Shown here piece after piece: positions 1 to 5,834 of a stretch of DNA of 10,360 nt. The position numbers and the translations under genes were made by a program. The first letter of the stretch is position 1. Each line of letters starts with the position of its first letter. The notes under the pieces were generated by a model, which made no database searches, was not told where the DNA came from, and was given only the letters and a program-made list of their open reading frames with translations. Source of the stretch: an uncultured Clostridia bacterium (lineage in GTDB: Bacteria; Bacillota; Clostridia; Oscillospirales; Acutalibacteraceae); NCBI GenBank assembly GCA_937888485.1, contig CALAQQ010000147.1, forward strand, positions 1-10,360, given 5' to 3'.

Positions 1-70
1 GAATAACAGGAATAAGCATCAATAACGCAACGCAAAATGCTAACAAACGTTTTTTTAATGAATTGTTCAT
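1..70 (-). CDS. Exported protein, N-terminal fragment (signal peptide only)
   Basis: The gene starts with ATG at 70 and runs off the left edge, so only 23 codons are visible. They read MNNSLKKRLLAFCVALLMLI followed by PVI: a short positively charged N-region (KKR) and a hydrophobic core, which is a classic Sec signal peptide. The start is supported by AAGGAG at about 81-87, with about 8 nt before the ATG. Nothing can be said about the mature protein. A strong promoter and a 20-codon ORF lie upstream (see 123-185 and 225-253), so this gene is probably the second cistron of that transcript. It may be another surface protein like its neighbour, but that is inference from context. Confidence 0.75.
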   Translation of the reverse strand, partial: MNNSLKKRLLAFCVALLMLIPVI

Positions 71-122
71 TCTTTATTCTCCTTTTTGTTCTAGCAAATC
101 AATAGTTATAACGAAATAGTCT

Positions 123-185
123 TTACTCTGTTTTCCTGTAATCTTTAATGTAAGTTAAAACAGGGTTCTCGTATTTTGCTACCAC
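123..185 (-). CDS. Small ORF, 20 codons, possible leader peptide
   Basis: This is a GTG-started 20-codon ORF (begins MVAKYENPVL, ends YIKDYRKTE, TAA stop). A very good ribosome site, GGAGG at 195-199, lies 9 nt upstream of the GTG. A consensus promoter lies about 35 nt further upstream. The peptide is hydrophilic with a charged C-terminus and no signal peptide. It sits between the promoter and the exported protein that starts at 70, with a 52-nt gap. It may be a genuine small protein, a regulatory leader peptide, or the remnant N-terminus of a longer lost gene. I do not recognise it. The promoter and ribosome site make translation likely; function is unknown. Confidence 0.5.
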   Translation of the reverse strand: MVAKYENPVLTYIKDYRKTE

Positions 186-224
186 TTTTTTACTCCTCCT
201 TATATCGGACACTTTAACATTTTA

Positions 225-253
225 ATTATATCATAAGTTTCCTTAAATTGCAA
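225..253 (-). promoter_or_regulatory. Sigma-A promoter with extended -10, upstream of the small ORF and exported protein
   Basis: On the minus strand, TTGCAA (248-253) is followed by a 17-nt spacer and a perfect TATAAT (225-230), with TG one base before the -10 (TGATATAAT). Transcription would start near 218. It drives the small ORF at 185 and probably the exported protein at 70. The core sequence is nearly identical to the promoters at 1532-1560 and 7714-7743. Confidence 0.8.
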
Positions 254-302
254 CCCACACAATCCGCTGTACTGGGACAATTTTTAAATTTTTACAATTA
301 AA

Positions 303-1510
303 TCATTTAAACAAGTCTTTAAAAATTAATTCCAGAAACGACTTGCCTGTAAAAATCTGCTTGAATGCATAAACAATTAATGGCCAGAGGGTTACTTTAG
401 ATGTTATGCCTTCACTGCCGGAAATACGTGAACCGTTTTCATTTGTGATTACATTTCCGTTTGCGTCAACGACATAAGCGGTAATTACAACGTTTCCGTT
501 TGAAACCGAGGTTACAGTACAGCTTCTTCCGTCCTTTGATGCTTTAAGCGATACATCGTTGCTGTCTGCAGTCCACTTGATTCTTGCGCCTTCCGGAAGA
601 TTGTTTACGCTTGCATAAAGTACAATTGATTCTCTGTACGAAACTGTTCTTGTTTCGGGTGTTGCAATTGTTACATTGATTTTGCTTAAATCATAGTCTG
701 CAAATTTAGCGGTAAATGTCATGTTCTTTGCAGGCATTTCTGACGGTATTGCGGGTTTCCATCCTGCAAAATAATATCCGTCCTTCTGAGGTTTGACAGG
801 AGGAATTATTTCACTGCCGTATTCGTAAGTTTCTGCTGATAAGTTTCCGTCAACTATCCATTTTACAGTGTATGAATTTACAATGAATACTGCTTTAAAT
901 GTTGAATCGGTTTCGGGTACGGTTTTAGGAACAGCAGTTGTCCAGCCAACAAATGTATAGCATTCTTTTACCGGGTCAGCAGGAGGAACTATAGCACCTC
1001 CGGGTTCACCGGTAACAAACGTCGTTTCTCCGTCAACGTTCCATGTTACTTCAACAAGTAAAAAATAAATTCTTGCATCTAACAATTCTTCATTGGAAGC
1101 ACCAATTGATATTTCATTCCACAATCTTTCGGTTCCATGGTAATAAACGTCAGTAAGTGCAAAACAACGATAGAACACCTTATCACTTATGCTTGTTACA
1201 CCATCGCCGATTGATACGGATTTTATACTTGAGCAATAGCTGTACCAAGGTGTATACCATATTCCCAATCATACATTTCACCTGTACCGCTAATGTTGAG
1301 GACACCTGTTGCTTTATTAAGTGTCCAGGTAAGATTATCACCGCATGTTACGCTTGTTGCCGCTTCTGCTTTTACTCCGAAAAGTTCGTCCAATGACGGC
1401 AATTCAAGCCCAACAAATCCCGATAACGGTGCAGAACAAAACTCCAATACCGTAACGAGCAAAACAGATATTGATTTTTTCAGAATATTCTCAACAAAAA
1501 ACACATCCAC
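303..1510 (-). pseudogene. BspA-like leucine-rich-repeat surface protein, disrupted by a one-base frameshift
   Basis: Two overlapping minus-strand frames encode consecutive parts of one protein of about 400 residues. The N-terminal part (1510 to 1223) has a long signal-peptide region ending in KAEAA, then the segment SVTCGDNLTWTLNKATGVLN that typically opens BspA-like LRR domains. At 1254-1255 the reading frame shifts: restoring one base changes GGT-AT-ACA to GGT-ANT-ACA and gives the expected DWEYG-x-TPWYSY junction. The second frame (to 303) then supplies one LRR_5-type unit (SIKSVSIGDGVTSI), two Listeria-Bacteroides repeat units (the FVGW and FAGW segments), and a Big-like domain rich in beta strands. 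The C-terminus has no LPXTG motif. Such proteins are usually surface adhesins with many LRRs; here only about one remains, so the protein is also short for its family. The start is GTG at 1510 (a TAG lies two codons upstream); GTG at 1504 is possible. No clear ribosome site is visible. Sequencing error cannot be excluded for the frameshift. Confidence 0.8.
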
Positions 1511-1531
1511 ATTCTACAATATTTTATTATA

Positions 1532-1560
1532 AATATATCATACTATTAAATAAATTGCAA
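1532..1560 (-). promoter_or_regulatory. Sigma-A promoter of the BspA-like gene
   Basis: On the minus strand, TTGCAA (1555-1560), a 17-nt spacer and TATATT (1532-1537) are preceded by a TGA extended -10. The predicted start of transcription near 1525 leaves only about 15 nt before the GTG at 1510. That fits the lack of a visible ribosome site and may mean the true N-terminus has been altered. The promoter shares TTGCAATTTA-N8-TATGATATA with the one at 225-253. Confidence 0.7.
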
Positions 1561-1683
1561 TAAAAATGTAAAAAAAGAATAATTTTTTATTTTAAAATTT
1601 CAATCAACTGAATTGCCACAAATTGTACTGACACTACAAATTCCATCTCCGATTTCACATTCTGTAATACCGTAAAAAAGAAA

Positions 1684-1724
1684 AATCCGAACGCATCTCC
1701 AATCTTAAGGAGAGGGTTCGGATT
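1684..1724 (-). terminator. Rho-independent terminator (minus strand), without an adjacent upstream gene
   Basis: A perfect 9-bp outer stem pairs AATCCGAAC (1684-1692) with GTTCGGATT (1716-1724). An inner TCTCC/GGAGA stem (1696-1700, 1709-1713) sits inside. On the minus strand the stem runs into TTTTTCTTTTTT, a strong U-tract. On the plus strand the tail is much weaker (ATTATCATCTTTT). No minus-strand gene lies immediately upstream; the next one ends at 2566 beyond the plus-strand TnpV cassette. Confidence 0.65.
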
Positions 1725-1822
1725 ATCATCTTTTGGTGCGGATGTTCATAAGGGATTTACAAAAAAACAATAACTTTCGGCAGTAACAAACATATTCTCA
1801 TCCTTCCGTAATGCTTTAAAGA

Positions 1823-1850
1823 GTTTGAATATCAATTATTCAAACGGAGG
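1823..1850 (+). promoter_or_regulatory. Perfect inverted repeat abutting the ribosome site of the TnpV cassette
   Basis: GTTTGAATA (1823-1831) and TATTCAAAC (1837-1845) form a perfect 9-bp inverted repeat around a 5-nt centre. The ribosome site GGAGG (1846-1850) follows directly, and ATG is at 1859. In the mRNA this would be a hairpin ending one base before the Shine-Dalgarno sequence. In DNA it could be an operator for a dimeric repressor. Either would control the cassette; the sequence does not decide between them. Confidence 0.55.
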
Positions 1851-1858
1851 ATTATACA

Positions 1859-2128
1859 ATGTCTAATTTTATTGAAGATTTTTACTATGGAAACATTGAA
1901 CCGCAGGATTTGAATTCCGAACTGTCCAGTAAGTTAAGCAAAAAATTGAATGCACTTACCGAAAAAGAAGAACTGCTCACAGAAAAACCGAACGCAGATG
2001 ATAAGGAACTGTTTCTTAACCATGCAAATACATACAATGAGTTTTTGAGTTTAAGCAACTTTGACAGTTTTATATCAGGTTTCAGACTCGGTGCCAAATT
2101 CACATACAACACTTTTGTTACTGATTGA
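1859..2128 (+). CDS. DUF6809-like small protein
   Basis: This is an 89-residue soluble acidic protein with no signal peptide or membrane segment. It resembles the DUF6809 family, recalled from memory: an N-terminal EDFYYGNI motif (residues 6-13), a central charged and probably helical Lys/Glu-rich region, and a C-terminal FISGFRLGAKF segment (about 70-81). The family has no assigned function to my knowledge. It is often seen in clostridial accessory and mobile regions, which suits this location. The start is well supported by GGAGG at 1846-1850, 8 nt upstream of ATG. The stop at 2126-2128 is followed by the ribosome site of the TnpV gene, so the two genes form one transcription unit. Confidence 0.65.
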   Translation: MSNFIEDFYYGNIEPQDLNSELSSKLSKKLNALTEKEELLTEKPNADDKELFLNHANTYNEFLSLSNFDSFISGFRLGAKFTYNTFVTD

Positions 2129-2143
2129 AAGGAGAATATGTTT

Positions 2144-2518
2144 ATGAATAAATCATCATTTGAGCAAAACAGCGGCACATACAGAATGGTTGGCGATTAC
2201 AGAATACCTAATATCACATTACCTGCCGAAGCAAACAAATCACTCGGCGTATGGGGATTAAAACGCAAAGATTATCTTATTAAGCACAAACGAGTACAGT
2301 TCAACATTATGCTTATGAACGGCACATTGTGGACTCATCTTGCAGAGGTTGATAAACAAGCATCAGATATGTTCTCTCAGATAGCAGAACAGATGAAGGT
2401 CAGTGAGGGAATTACAGAACAACTTAAAGAGCAAAACCAAATAGAATGGGTTGCACATATGAATAATATTGAGGCAAGAGTAAGAGAAATTGTAAATACG
2501 GAACTGATTTACAACTAA
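2144..2518 (+). CDS. tnpV: TnpV-family transposon-encoded protein
   Basis: This is a 124-residue protein matching the TnpV family, accessory proteins of clostridial transposons of the Tn4451 type. Recognisable features in order are VGDYRIPNITLP (residues 16-27), GLKRKDYLIKHK (38-49), the helix LWTHLAEVD (62-70), and a C-terminal EWVAHMNNIEARVREIV helix (101-117) ending ELIYN. These agree with my recollection of family consensus (LPHLAEID, EWVRRMN, EIVLHELIY). The biochemical role of TnpV is not established. An ATG at 2138 is only 3 nt from the GGAG at 2131-2134, so the second ATG at 2144, with 9 nt spacing, is the better start. The gene follows the DUF6809-like gene by 15 nt. No transposase, resolvase or integrase is present, so this looks like a remnant or minimal cassette rather than an intact transposon. 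Confidence 0.8.
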   Translation: MNKSSFEQNSGTYRMVGDYRIPNITLPAEANKSLGVWGLKRKDYLIKHKRVQFNIMLMNGTLWTHLAEVDKQASDMFSQIAEQMKVSEGITEQLKEQNQIEWVAHMNNIEARVREIVNTELIYN

Positions 2519-2520
2519 CA

Positions 2521-2556
2521 AAAGCGGTGATAAGGAAATCCTTGCCACCGCGCTTT
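2521..2556. terminator. Hairpin between convergent genes, probable bidirectional terminator
   Basis: An imperfect stem pairs AAAGC/GCTTT at the base, then GGTG/CACC and AAGG/CCTT with an AAAT loop; there is a 2-nt bulge and one mismatch. It lies 3 nt after the TnpV stop and 10 nt beyond the dehydrogenase stop, where a shared terminator is expected. T-runs on both sides are short (CTTT on plus, CTTTTG on minus), so efficiency may be modest. Confidence 0.5.
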
Positions 2557-2565
2557 AATTATCGC

Positions 2566-3363
2566 CTATCTACGGTGTGTTTCACCTGATAAATCGCCGT
2601 ATAGTGGTGTTGCAAGACCGAATCCGCCCGATACAGTTAAAATCTGCCCCGTGGTATAAGCAGATTCATCACTTGCAAAATAAACTGCCGCCGCTGCGAT
2701 TTCTTCGGGTTTACCCATTCTGCTGAAAGGTATATGACGAAGAAATAAGTCTCTGAATTCTTCGGAAAGCTTTTCCTGCACGGCATCGGTTGCGGTCATT
2801 CCCGGAAGAACTGCGTTGCAGCGAATGTTGTTTTTTGATTCGTGGACTGCAATCAGTTTGGTTAGATAATTGATTGCCGCCTTGCTTGTTCCGTATGCAA
2901 CCTGTGAAATATCGGGCACAAGACCTCCCACGGAAGAAATATTCACAATGCTTCCGCCGCCTTGCTTTGCCATATATTTAACGGCTTCTTTACTCGCCAT
3001 AAATACACTTCTGAGGTTTATATTTACGGTACCAAGAAAATCATCGATATCAGTGTTTGAAAAGTCAAGATCCTTGCCAGGATTTGAAGTGCCGAAGTTA
3101 TTTATAAGAACATCGATTCTGCCTGCATCCTTTATAACATCTTCTGTCATAGTTATATAAGACTCGGGTTTACTTGCATCATTATAAACATATTTTACAT
3201 TATAGCCTTGAAAAATCAGCTTGTCCGCTTCTTCTTTTGCAAGTTCGAGATTTCTTGCTGCCATATATACTGTTGCACCCTCTTTGGCGCAGGCTTTGAC
3301 GCAAGCCAGACCAATACCTCTGGTGGACGCGGTGATTAAAGCAATTTTATCTTTTAATTTCAT
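2566..3363 (-). CDS. Short-chain dehydrogenase, probable 7alpha-hydroxysteroid (bile acid) dehydrogenase
   Basis: This is a 265-residue classical SDR. The Rossmann glycine motif is TASTRGIG (residues 11-18). NNFG replaces the usual NNAG (88-91). The catalytic set is N116, S144, Y157 and K161 (YGTSK), and PG lies at 187-188. From memory, the closest family I recognise is the clostridial 7alpha-HSDH of Clostridium sordellii and C. absonum. Shared blocks include NNFGT, GGSIVNISSVGG, PDIS, IRCNAVLPG, ATDA and an SGG...TP.Y C-terminus. T14, R15 and R37 align with the residues that hold the NADP phosphate in that enzyme, so NADP(H) use is likely. The reaction would be reversible oxidation of the 7alpha-hydroxyl of cholate or chenodeoxycholate to the 7-oxo form in the cytoplasm. 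The start ATG has GGGAG 7 nt upstream and overlaps the transporter stop (ATGA), so the two are translationally coupled. The alternative is another 3-oxoacyl-ACP-reductase-like SDR with a different alcohol substrate. Confidence 0.7.
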   Translation of the reverse strand: MKLKDKIALITASTRGIGLACVKACAKEGATVYMAARNLELAKEEADKLIFQGYNVKYVYNDASKPESYITMTEDVIKDAGRIDVLINNFGTSNPGKDLDFSNTDIDDFLGTVNINLRSVFMASKEAVKYMAKQGGGSIVNISSVGGLVPDISQVAYGTSKAAINYLTKLIAVHESKNNIRCNAVLPGMTATDAVQEKLSEEFRDLFLRHIPFSRMGKPEEIAAAAVYFASDESAYTTGQILTVSGGFGLATPLYGDLSGETHRR

Positions 3364-4778
3364 GTTTTTGCTCCCTTTTTATTGTTATAAATCTGAGGTA
3401 GAAAAAGTACGGTAATTATTCCGATTACAACACATACAGTTTCAACCGTGGCAAGTAATTTTATGGAATCTACGGCAGCAGAAATTTCAGTCGTTCCTGT
3501 ACCGATAAGATTTGCTGCCCTGTTAGTAAACATTGGTACAAATACGGCAACTCCGAACGGGGCGGCAAGGTCACGGAAAAGTCCGTATGTTCCCGTTCCC
3601 GCTCCCGAAGTTTCGGGAGAGACACCCGACAGAACAACCTTCATAAATATAGTGCCGTTTCCGCCAAGCCCAAATCCGAGTATTCCCAATGAAGCAGCGA
3701 GCAAAGCAAGTGAAGTGTTTGCAGAAAATAAAAGCATAACGGCACAGCCGATTCCAGTAAGAGCTAATGAACCGACAAGCACTTTTTTGGGCTCATAACG
3801 GTCAGCCAAAGGTCCGAGAATAACAGCACCCAAAGACATTCCAACATACATAATGGAAATTGCATATCCCGATATTACAGAATTTTGCGGCTGAGTATAA
3901 TTTACAAAAATGATAAGATTAGTCATATTTGCCTGCATAAGTCCCTGAGTGAGAAAAAGAGCAAGCACGGAAAGAACAAACGCTTTTCTTTTCATAAAGC
4001 CCCATTGCAGAATGGGATTTGTTGCCTTTTTCTCTGATATATACAGTCCGATTCCCGAAATAACAGCCGCAATCAGAACTGCAAAAAACAATTTGGATTG
4101 CCAACCGAAATTCTGACCGAAAGACGGTACACAAAGCAGCAGACTAAAGAAAATCAGCACGAATACTGCGCCGACACCGTCAAATTTCTTTATCTTTTTT
4201 CTCACATATGCTTTTTTATCCTTTATCAAAGCACAAAACAGAAAGACAACTGCTGAGATTGCGACACACACCCATATCATAGTGCGCCAGCCGTAGTATT
4301 TTATAAGCAATCCGCCGATAGTCGGTCCGAAGATCACCGAAACGCTGGAAATGAACATATAAAGAGCAAAACCTTTTGCAATTTTGTCGGGAGGAAATTC
4401 TGTGACAATATATGAGATTACAACAGGTGCAATGGCTGCTGTTCCGACACCGACAATAAAACGGGCAATAAGCATAAAAAATAACGAATTAGCAATCGCT
4501 GTCAGAATATTGCCGAGCATAAAAACGGCTATGCCGATTAACAGGGATACTCTTCGCCCTATCATATCCCCTAATTTACCTAGAACAGGAGCAAAAGCGG
4601 CAGTTGACATTGCCATAGCAAGCGCAGTCCATGTCGTATTGTTGTAAGGAAGGTTTAAATCCTTGACAAAAGCCGGACCAAGCACAGCTGTAAACCCTCC
4701 AACTATGCCAACAAGAGAAGCTGCAAATGCATATGGAATAAAGCCTTTTATATGCGGCTTGCGAAAAAAGTTTTCCAT
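3360..4778 (-). CDS. baiG: MFS transporter, BaiG-like probable bile acid permease
   Basis: This is a 472-residue polytopic membrane protein of the MFS drug:H+ antiporter-2 type, rich in long hydrophobic segments consistent with about 14 helices. MFS motif A is GKLGDMIGRR (residues 67-76). Motif C is the G151-P152...G155-G156 stretch. From memory it is strikingly like BaiG, the bile acid transporter of Clostridium scindens, also about 477 residues: GGFTAVLGPAFV, YNNTTW, RFIVGVGTAAIAPVV, PSFGQN, LTQGLMQANMTN, GTGTYGLFRD and PFGVAVFVPMF. BaiG imports primary bile acids by proton symport. ATG at 4778 with GGAAG 8 nt upstream is preferred; an in-frame ATG at 4802 lacks a ribosome site and would add 8 residues. 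The gene is the first of a two-gene operon with the dehydrogenase, overlapping it by 4 nt. No other bai genes are in the window. A multidrug exporter is the alternative, but the similarity and partner gene argue for bile acid transport. Confidence 0.72.
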   Translation of the reverse strand: MENFFRKPHIKGFIPYAFAASLVGIVGGFTAVLGPAFVKDLNLPYNNTTWTALAMAMSTAAFAPVLGKLGDMIGRRVSLLIGIAVFMLGNILTAIANSLFFMLIARFIVGVGTAAIAPVVISYIVTEFPPDKIAKGFALYMFISSVSVIFGPTIGGLLIKYYGWRTMIWVCVAISAVVFLFCALIKDKKAYVRKKIKKFDGVGAVFVLIFFSLLLCVPSFGQNFGWQSKLFFAVLIAAVISGIGLYISEKKATNPILQWGFMKRKAFVLSVLALFLTQGLMQANMTNLIIFVNYTQPQNSVISGYAISIMYVGMSLGAVILGPLADRYEPKKVLVGSLALTGIGCAVMLLFSANTSLALLAASLGILGFGLGGNGTIFMKVVLSGVSPETSGAGTGTYGLFRDLAAPFGVAVFVPMFTNRAANLIGTGTTEISAAVDSIKLLATVETVCVVIGIITVLFLPQIYNNKKGAKT

Positions 4779-4874
4779 ATTGTTCACTTCCAATCTGTTC
4801 ATAGTATAACCGCATTGTTTTGAATTTATTTAATTGTTTTAGGGCATACTTTTATTCGGAAAGGAGGAACAGTT
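4779..4874. promoter_or_regulatory. Divergent promoter region between the bile acid module and the oxidative-stress operon
   Basis: This AT-rich 96-bp gap must carry promoters in both directions. A weak plus-strand candidate is TTGAAT (4820-4825) with CATACT (4845-4850) at a 19-nt spacing. A minus-strand -10 candidate, TATACT (revcomp of 4803-4808), sits just upstream of the transporter without a good -35. The segment TTTGAATTTATTTAA (4819-4833) is a poor match to a PerR box and I do not claim one. The ribosome site AAGGAGG (4861-4867) belongs to the superoxide reductase. Confidence 0.4.
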
Positions 4875-5249
4875 TTGAAAATTCGGTTTTTTATTTGTAA
4901 TCATTGCGGAAATATAATTGCAATGGTAAAAGACAGCGGCATTCCCGTACAGTGCTGCGGTGAAGAAATGGAAGAAATTATTCCCGGCACAAGTGACGGA
5001 GCACAGGAAAAACACGTGCCTGTCTATAACGTGAACGGAGAAACCGTGACCGTTTCCGTCGGAGCGGCAGAACACCCTATGACTTCCGAACACTATATTG
5101 AGTGGGTGTGCGTAGAAAGCGAGGAAGGTCTTCAATTTAAAAAACTAAACTCTGACGCATCACCTCGTGTGTCTTTCTCTTTATCAAAAGGTGACAAAGT
5201 TAAGGCGGTTTATGCCTTTTGTAACCTGCACAGCCTTTGGAAGGCATAA
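4875..5249 (+). CDS. dfx: Desulfoferrodoxin (class I superoxide reductase)
   Basis: This is a 124-residue cytoplasmic iron protein that reduces superoxide to hydrogen peroxide without producing oxygen, the usual anaerobe alternative to superoxide dismutase. The N-terminal desulforedoxin domain has all four cysteines of the rubredoxin-like Fe(Cys)4 centre (C8, C11, C27, C28). The catalytic domain has the full Fe(His)4(Cys) set: H47 (in EKH, with the conserved Glu-Lys), H67, H73, C116 and H119 (CNLH). The length and ligand spacing are typical of the class I enzyme. The start is TTG at 4875, backed by a near-perfect AAGGAGG 7 nt upstream; no ATG fits. It is the first gene of a plus-strand operon with ahpC and ahpF, which remove the H2O2 it makes. 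The electron donor (for example rubredoxin) is not encoded here. Confidence 0.95.
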   Translation: MKIRFFICNHCGNIIAMVKDSGIPVQCCGEEMEEIIPGTSDGAQEKHVPVYNVNGETVTVSVGAAEHPMTSEHYIEWVCVESEEGLQFKKLNSDASPRVSFSLSKGDKVKAVYAFCNLHSLWKA

Positions 5250-5270
5250 CAAATCAAAAGGAGTATTACT

Positions 5271-5834
5271 ATGTCAATTATCAATAAAGAAGTTTCCGAA
5301 TTTAAAGCCTATGCATTTCACGAAAACGAGTTTAAAACAGTTTCAAAGGATGATATTCTCGGCAAATGGAGCGTTTTCTTTTTCTACCCCGCCGATTTCA
5401 CCTTTATTTGCCCTACCGAGCTTGAAGATTTAGCCAATAAATACGAGGATTTCAGAAGTGTCGGCTGCGAGATTTACTCTGTTTCCACCGATACTCATTT
5501 TGTTCACAAAGCATGGCACGATGCATCCGAGCGAATCAAAAAAATCAACTATCCCATGCTTGCAGACCCTACTCACGCAATTTCAAAGGACTTTGAAGTT
5601 CTCATTGAATCCGACGGTTTGGCGGAGCGAGGCACGTTCATCATCAATCCCGAAGGTAAAATTGTTGGCTATGAAGTAACCGCAGGTAATGTGGGCAGAA
5701 ATGCAGAAGAACTTTTCCGAAAGGTTCAGGCTTGTCAGTTTGTTCACGCTCACGGCGATCAGGTTTGTCCTGCCAACTGGCAGCCGGGTGCCGAAACGCT
5801 TAAACCCAGCCTTGATCTTGTAGGTCAGTTATAA
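5271..5834 (+). CDS. ahpC: AhpC, typical 2-Cys peroxiredoxin
   Basis: This 187-residue alkyl hydroperoxide reductase subunit C reduces H2O2 and organic peroxides. The peroxidatic cysteine is C47 in FYPADFTFICPTE, with the conserved Pro and Thr of the active site (P40, T44). The resolving cysteine is C166 in GDQVCPANW. Length and C-terminal region are those of bacterial AhpC (187 residues in E. coli). The start ATG has AAGGAG 7 nt upstream. It lies 21 nt after the superoxide reductase and overlaps the reductase gene downstream by one base (TAATG), so AhpC and its reductase are likely made in a coupled way. The pathway in the cytoplasm is superoxide to H2O2 by Dfx, then H2O2 to water by AhpC. 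Confidence 0.97.
   Translation: MSIINKEVSEFKAYAFHENEFKTVSKDDILGKWSVFFFYPADFTFICPTELEDLANKYEDFRSVGCEIYSVSTDTHFVHKAWHDASERIKKINYPMLADPTHAISKDFEVLIESDGLAERGTFIINPEGKIVGYEVTAGNVGRNAEELFRKVQACQFVHAHGDQVCPANWQPGAETLKPSLDLVGQL

Larger units (their letters stand above)
1511..1858. other. Intergenic region between the BspA-like gene and the TnpV cassette
   Basis: I see no protein gene here. The stretch holds the minus-strand promoter at 1532-1560, an AT-rich segment to about 1680, the hairpin at 1684-1724, and the inverted repeat plus ribosome site at 1823-1850. I find no convincing sigma-A promoter for the plus-strand gene at 1859: a TTTACA at 1756-1761 has no partner -10 at the right distance. Confidence 0.6.

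Noticed and set aside
1560..2560. Complete transposon around tnpV
   Set aside because: No transposase, resolvase, integrase, terminal inverted repeats or target duplication could be seen; only the DUF6809-like and TnpV genes are present.
2870..3160. Open plus-strand frame opposite the dehydrogenase
   Set aside because: It lies antisense to a well-supported SDR with intact catalytic motifs and has no recognisable protein features; it mirrors the codon use of the real gene.
3448..3798. Open plus-strand frame opposite the MFS transporter
   Set aside because: It is antisense to conserved transmembrane coding sequence, Pro/Ser/Ala-rich and unlike any family.
4800..4802. ATG at 4802 as start of the MFS transporter
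   Set aside because: No ribosome site precedes it, and the candidate -10 TATACT lies directly upstream; ATG at 4778 with GGAAG at 8 nt fits better.
4819..4833. Possible PerR box upstream of the superoxide reductase
   Set aside because: TTTGAATTTATTTAA matches only about 9 of 14 positions of the PerR consensus and its arms are not well paired; in AT-rich DNA this is expected by chance.
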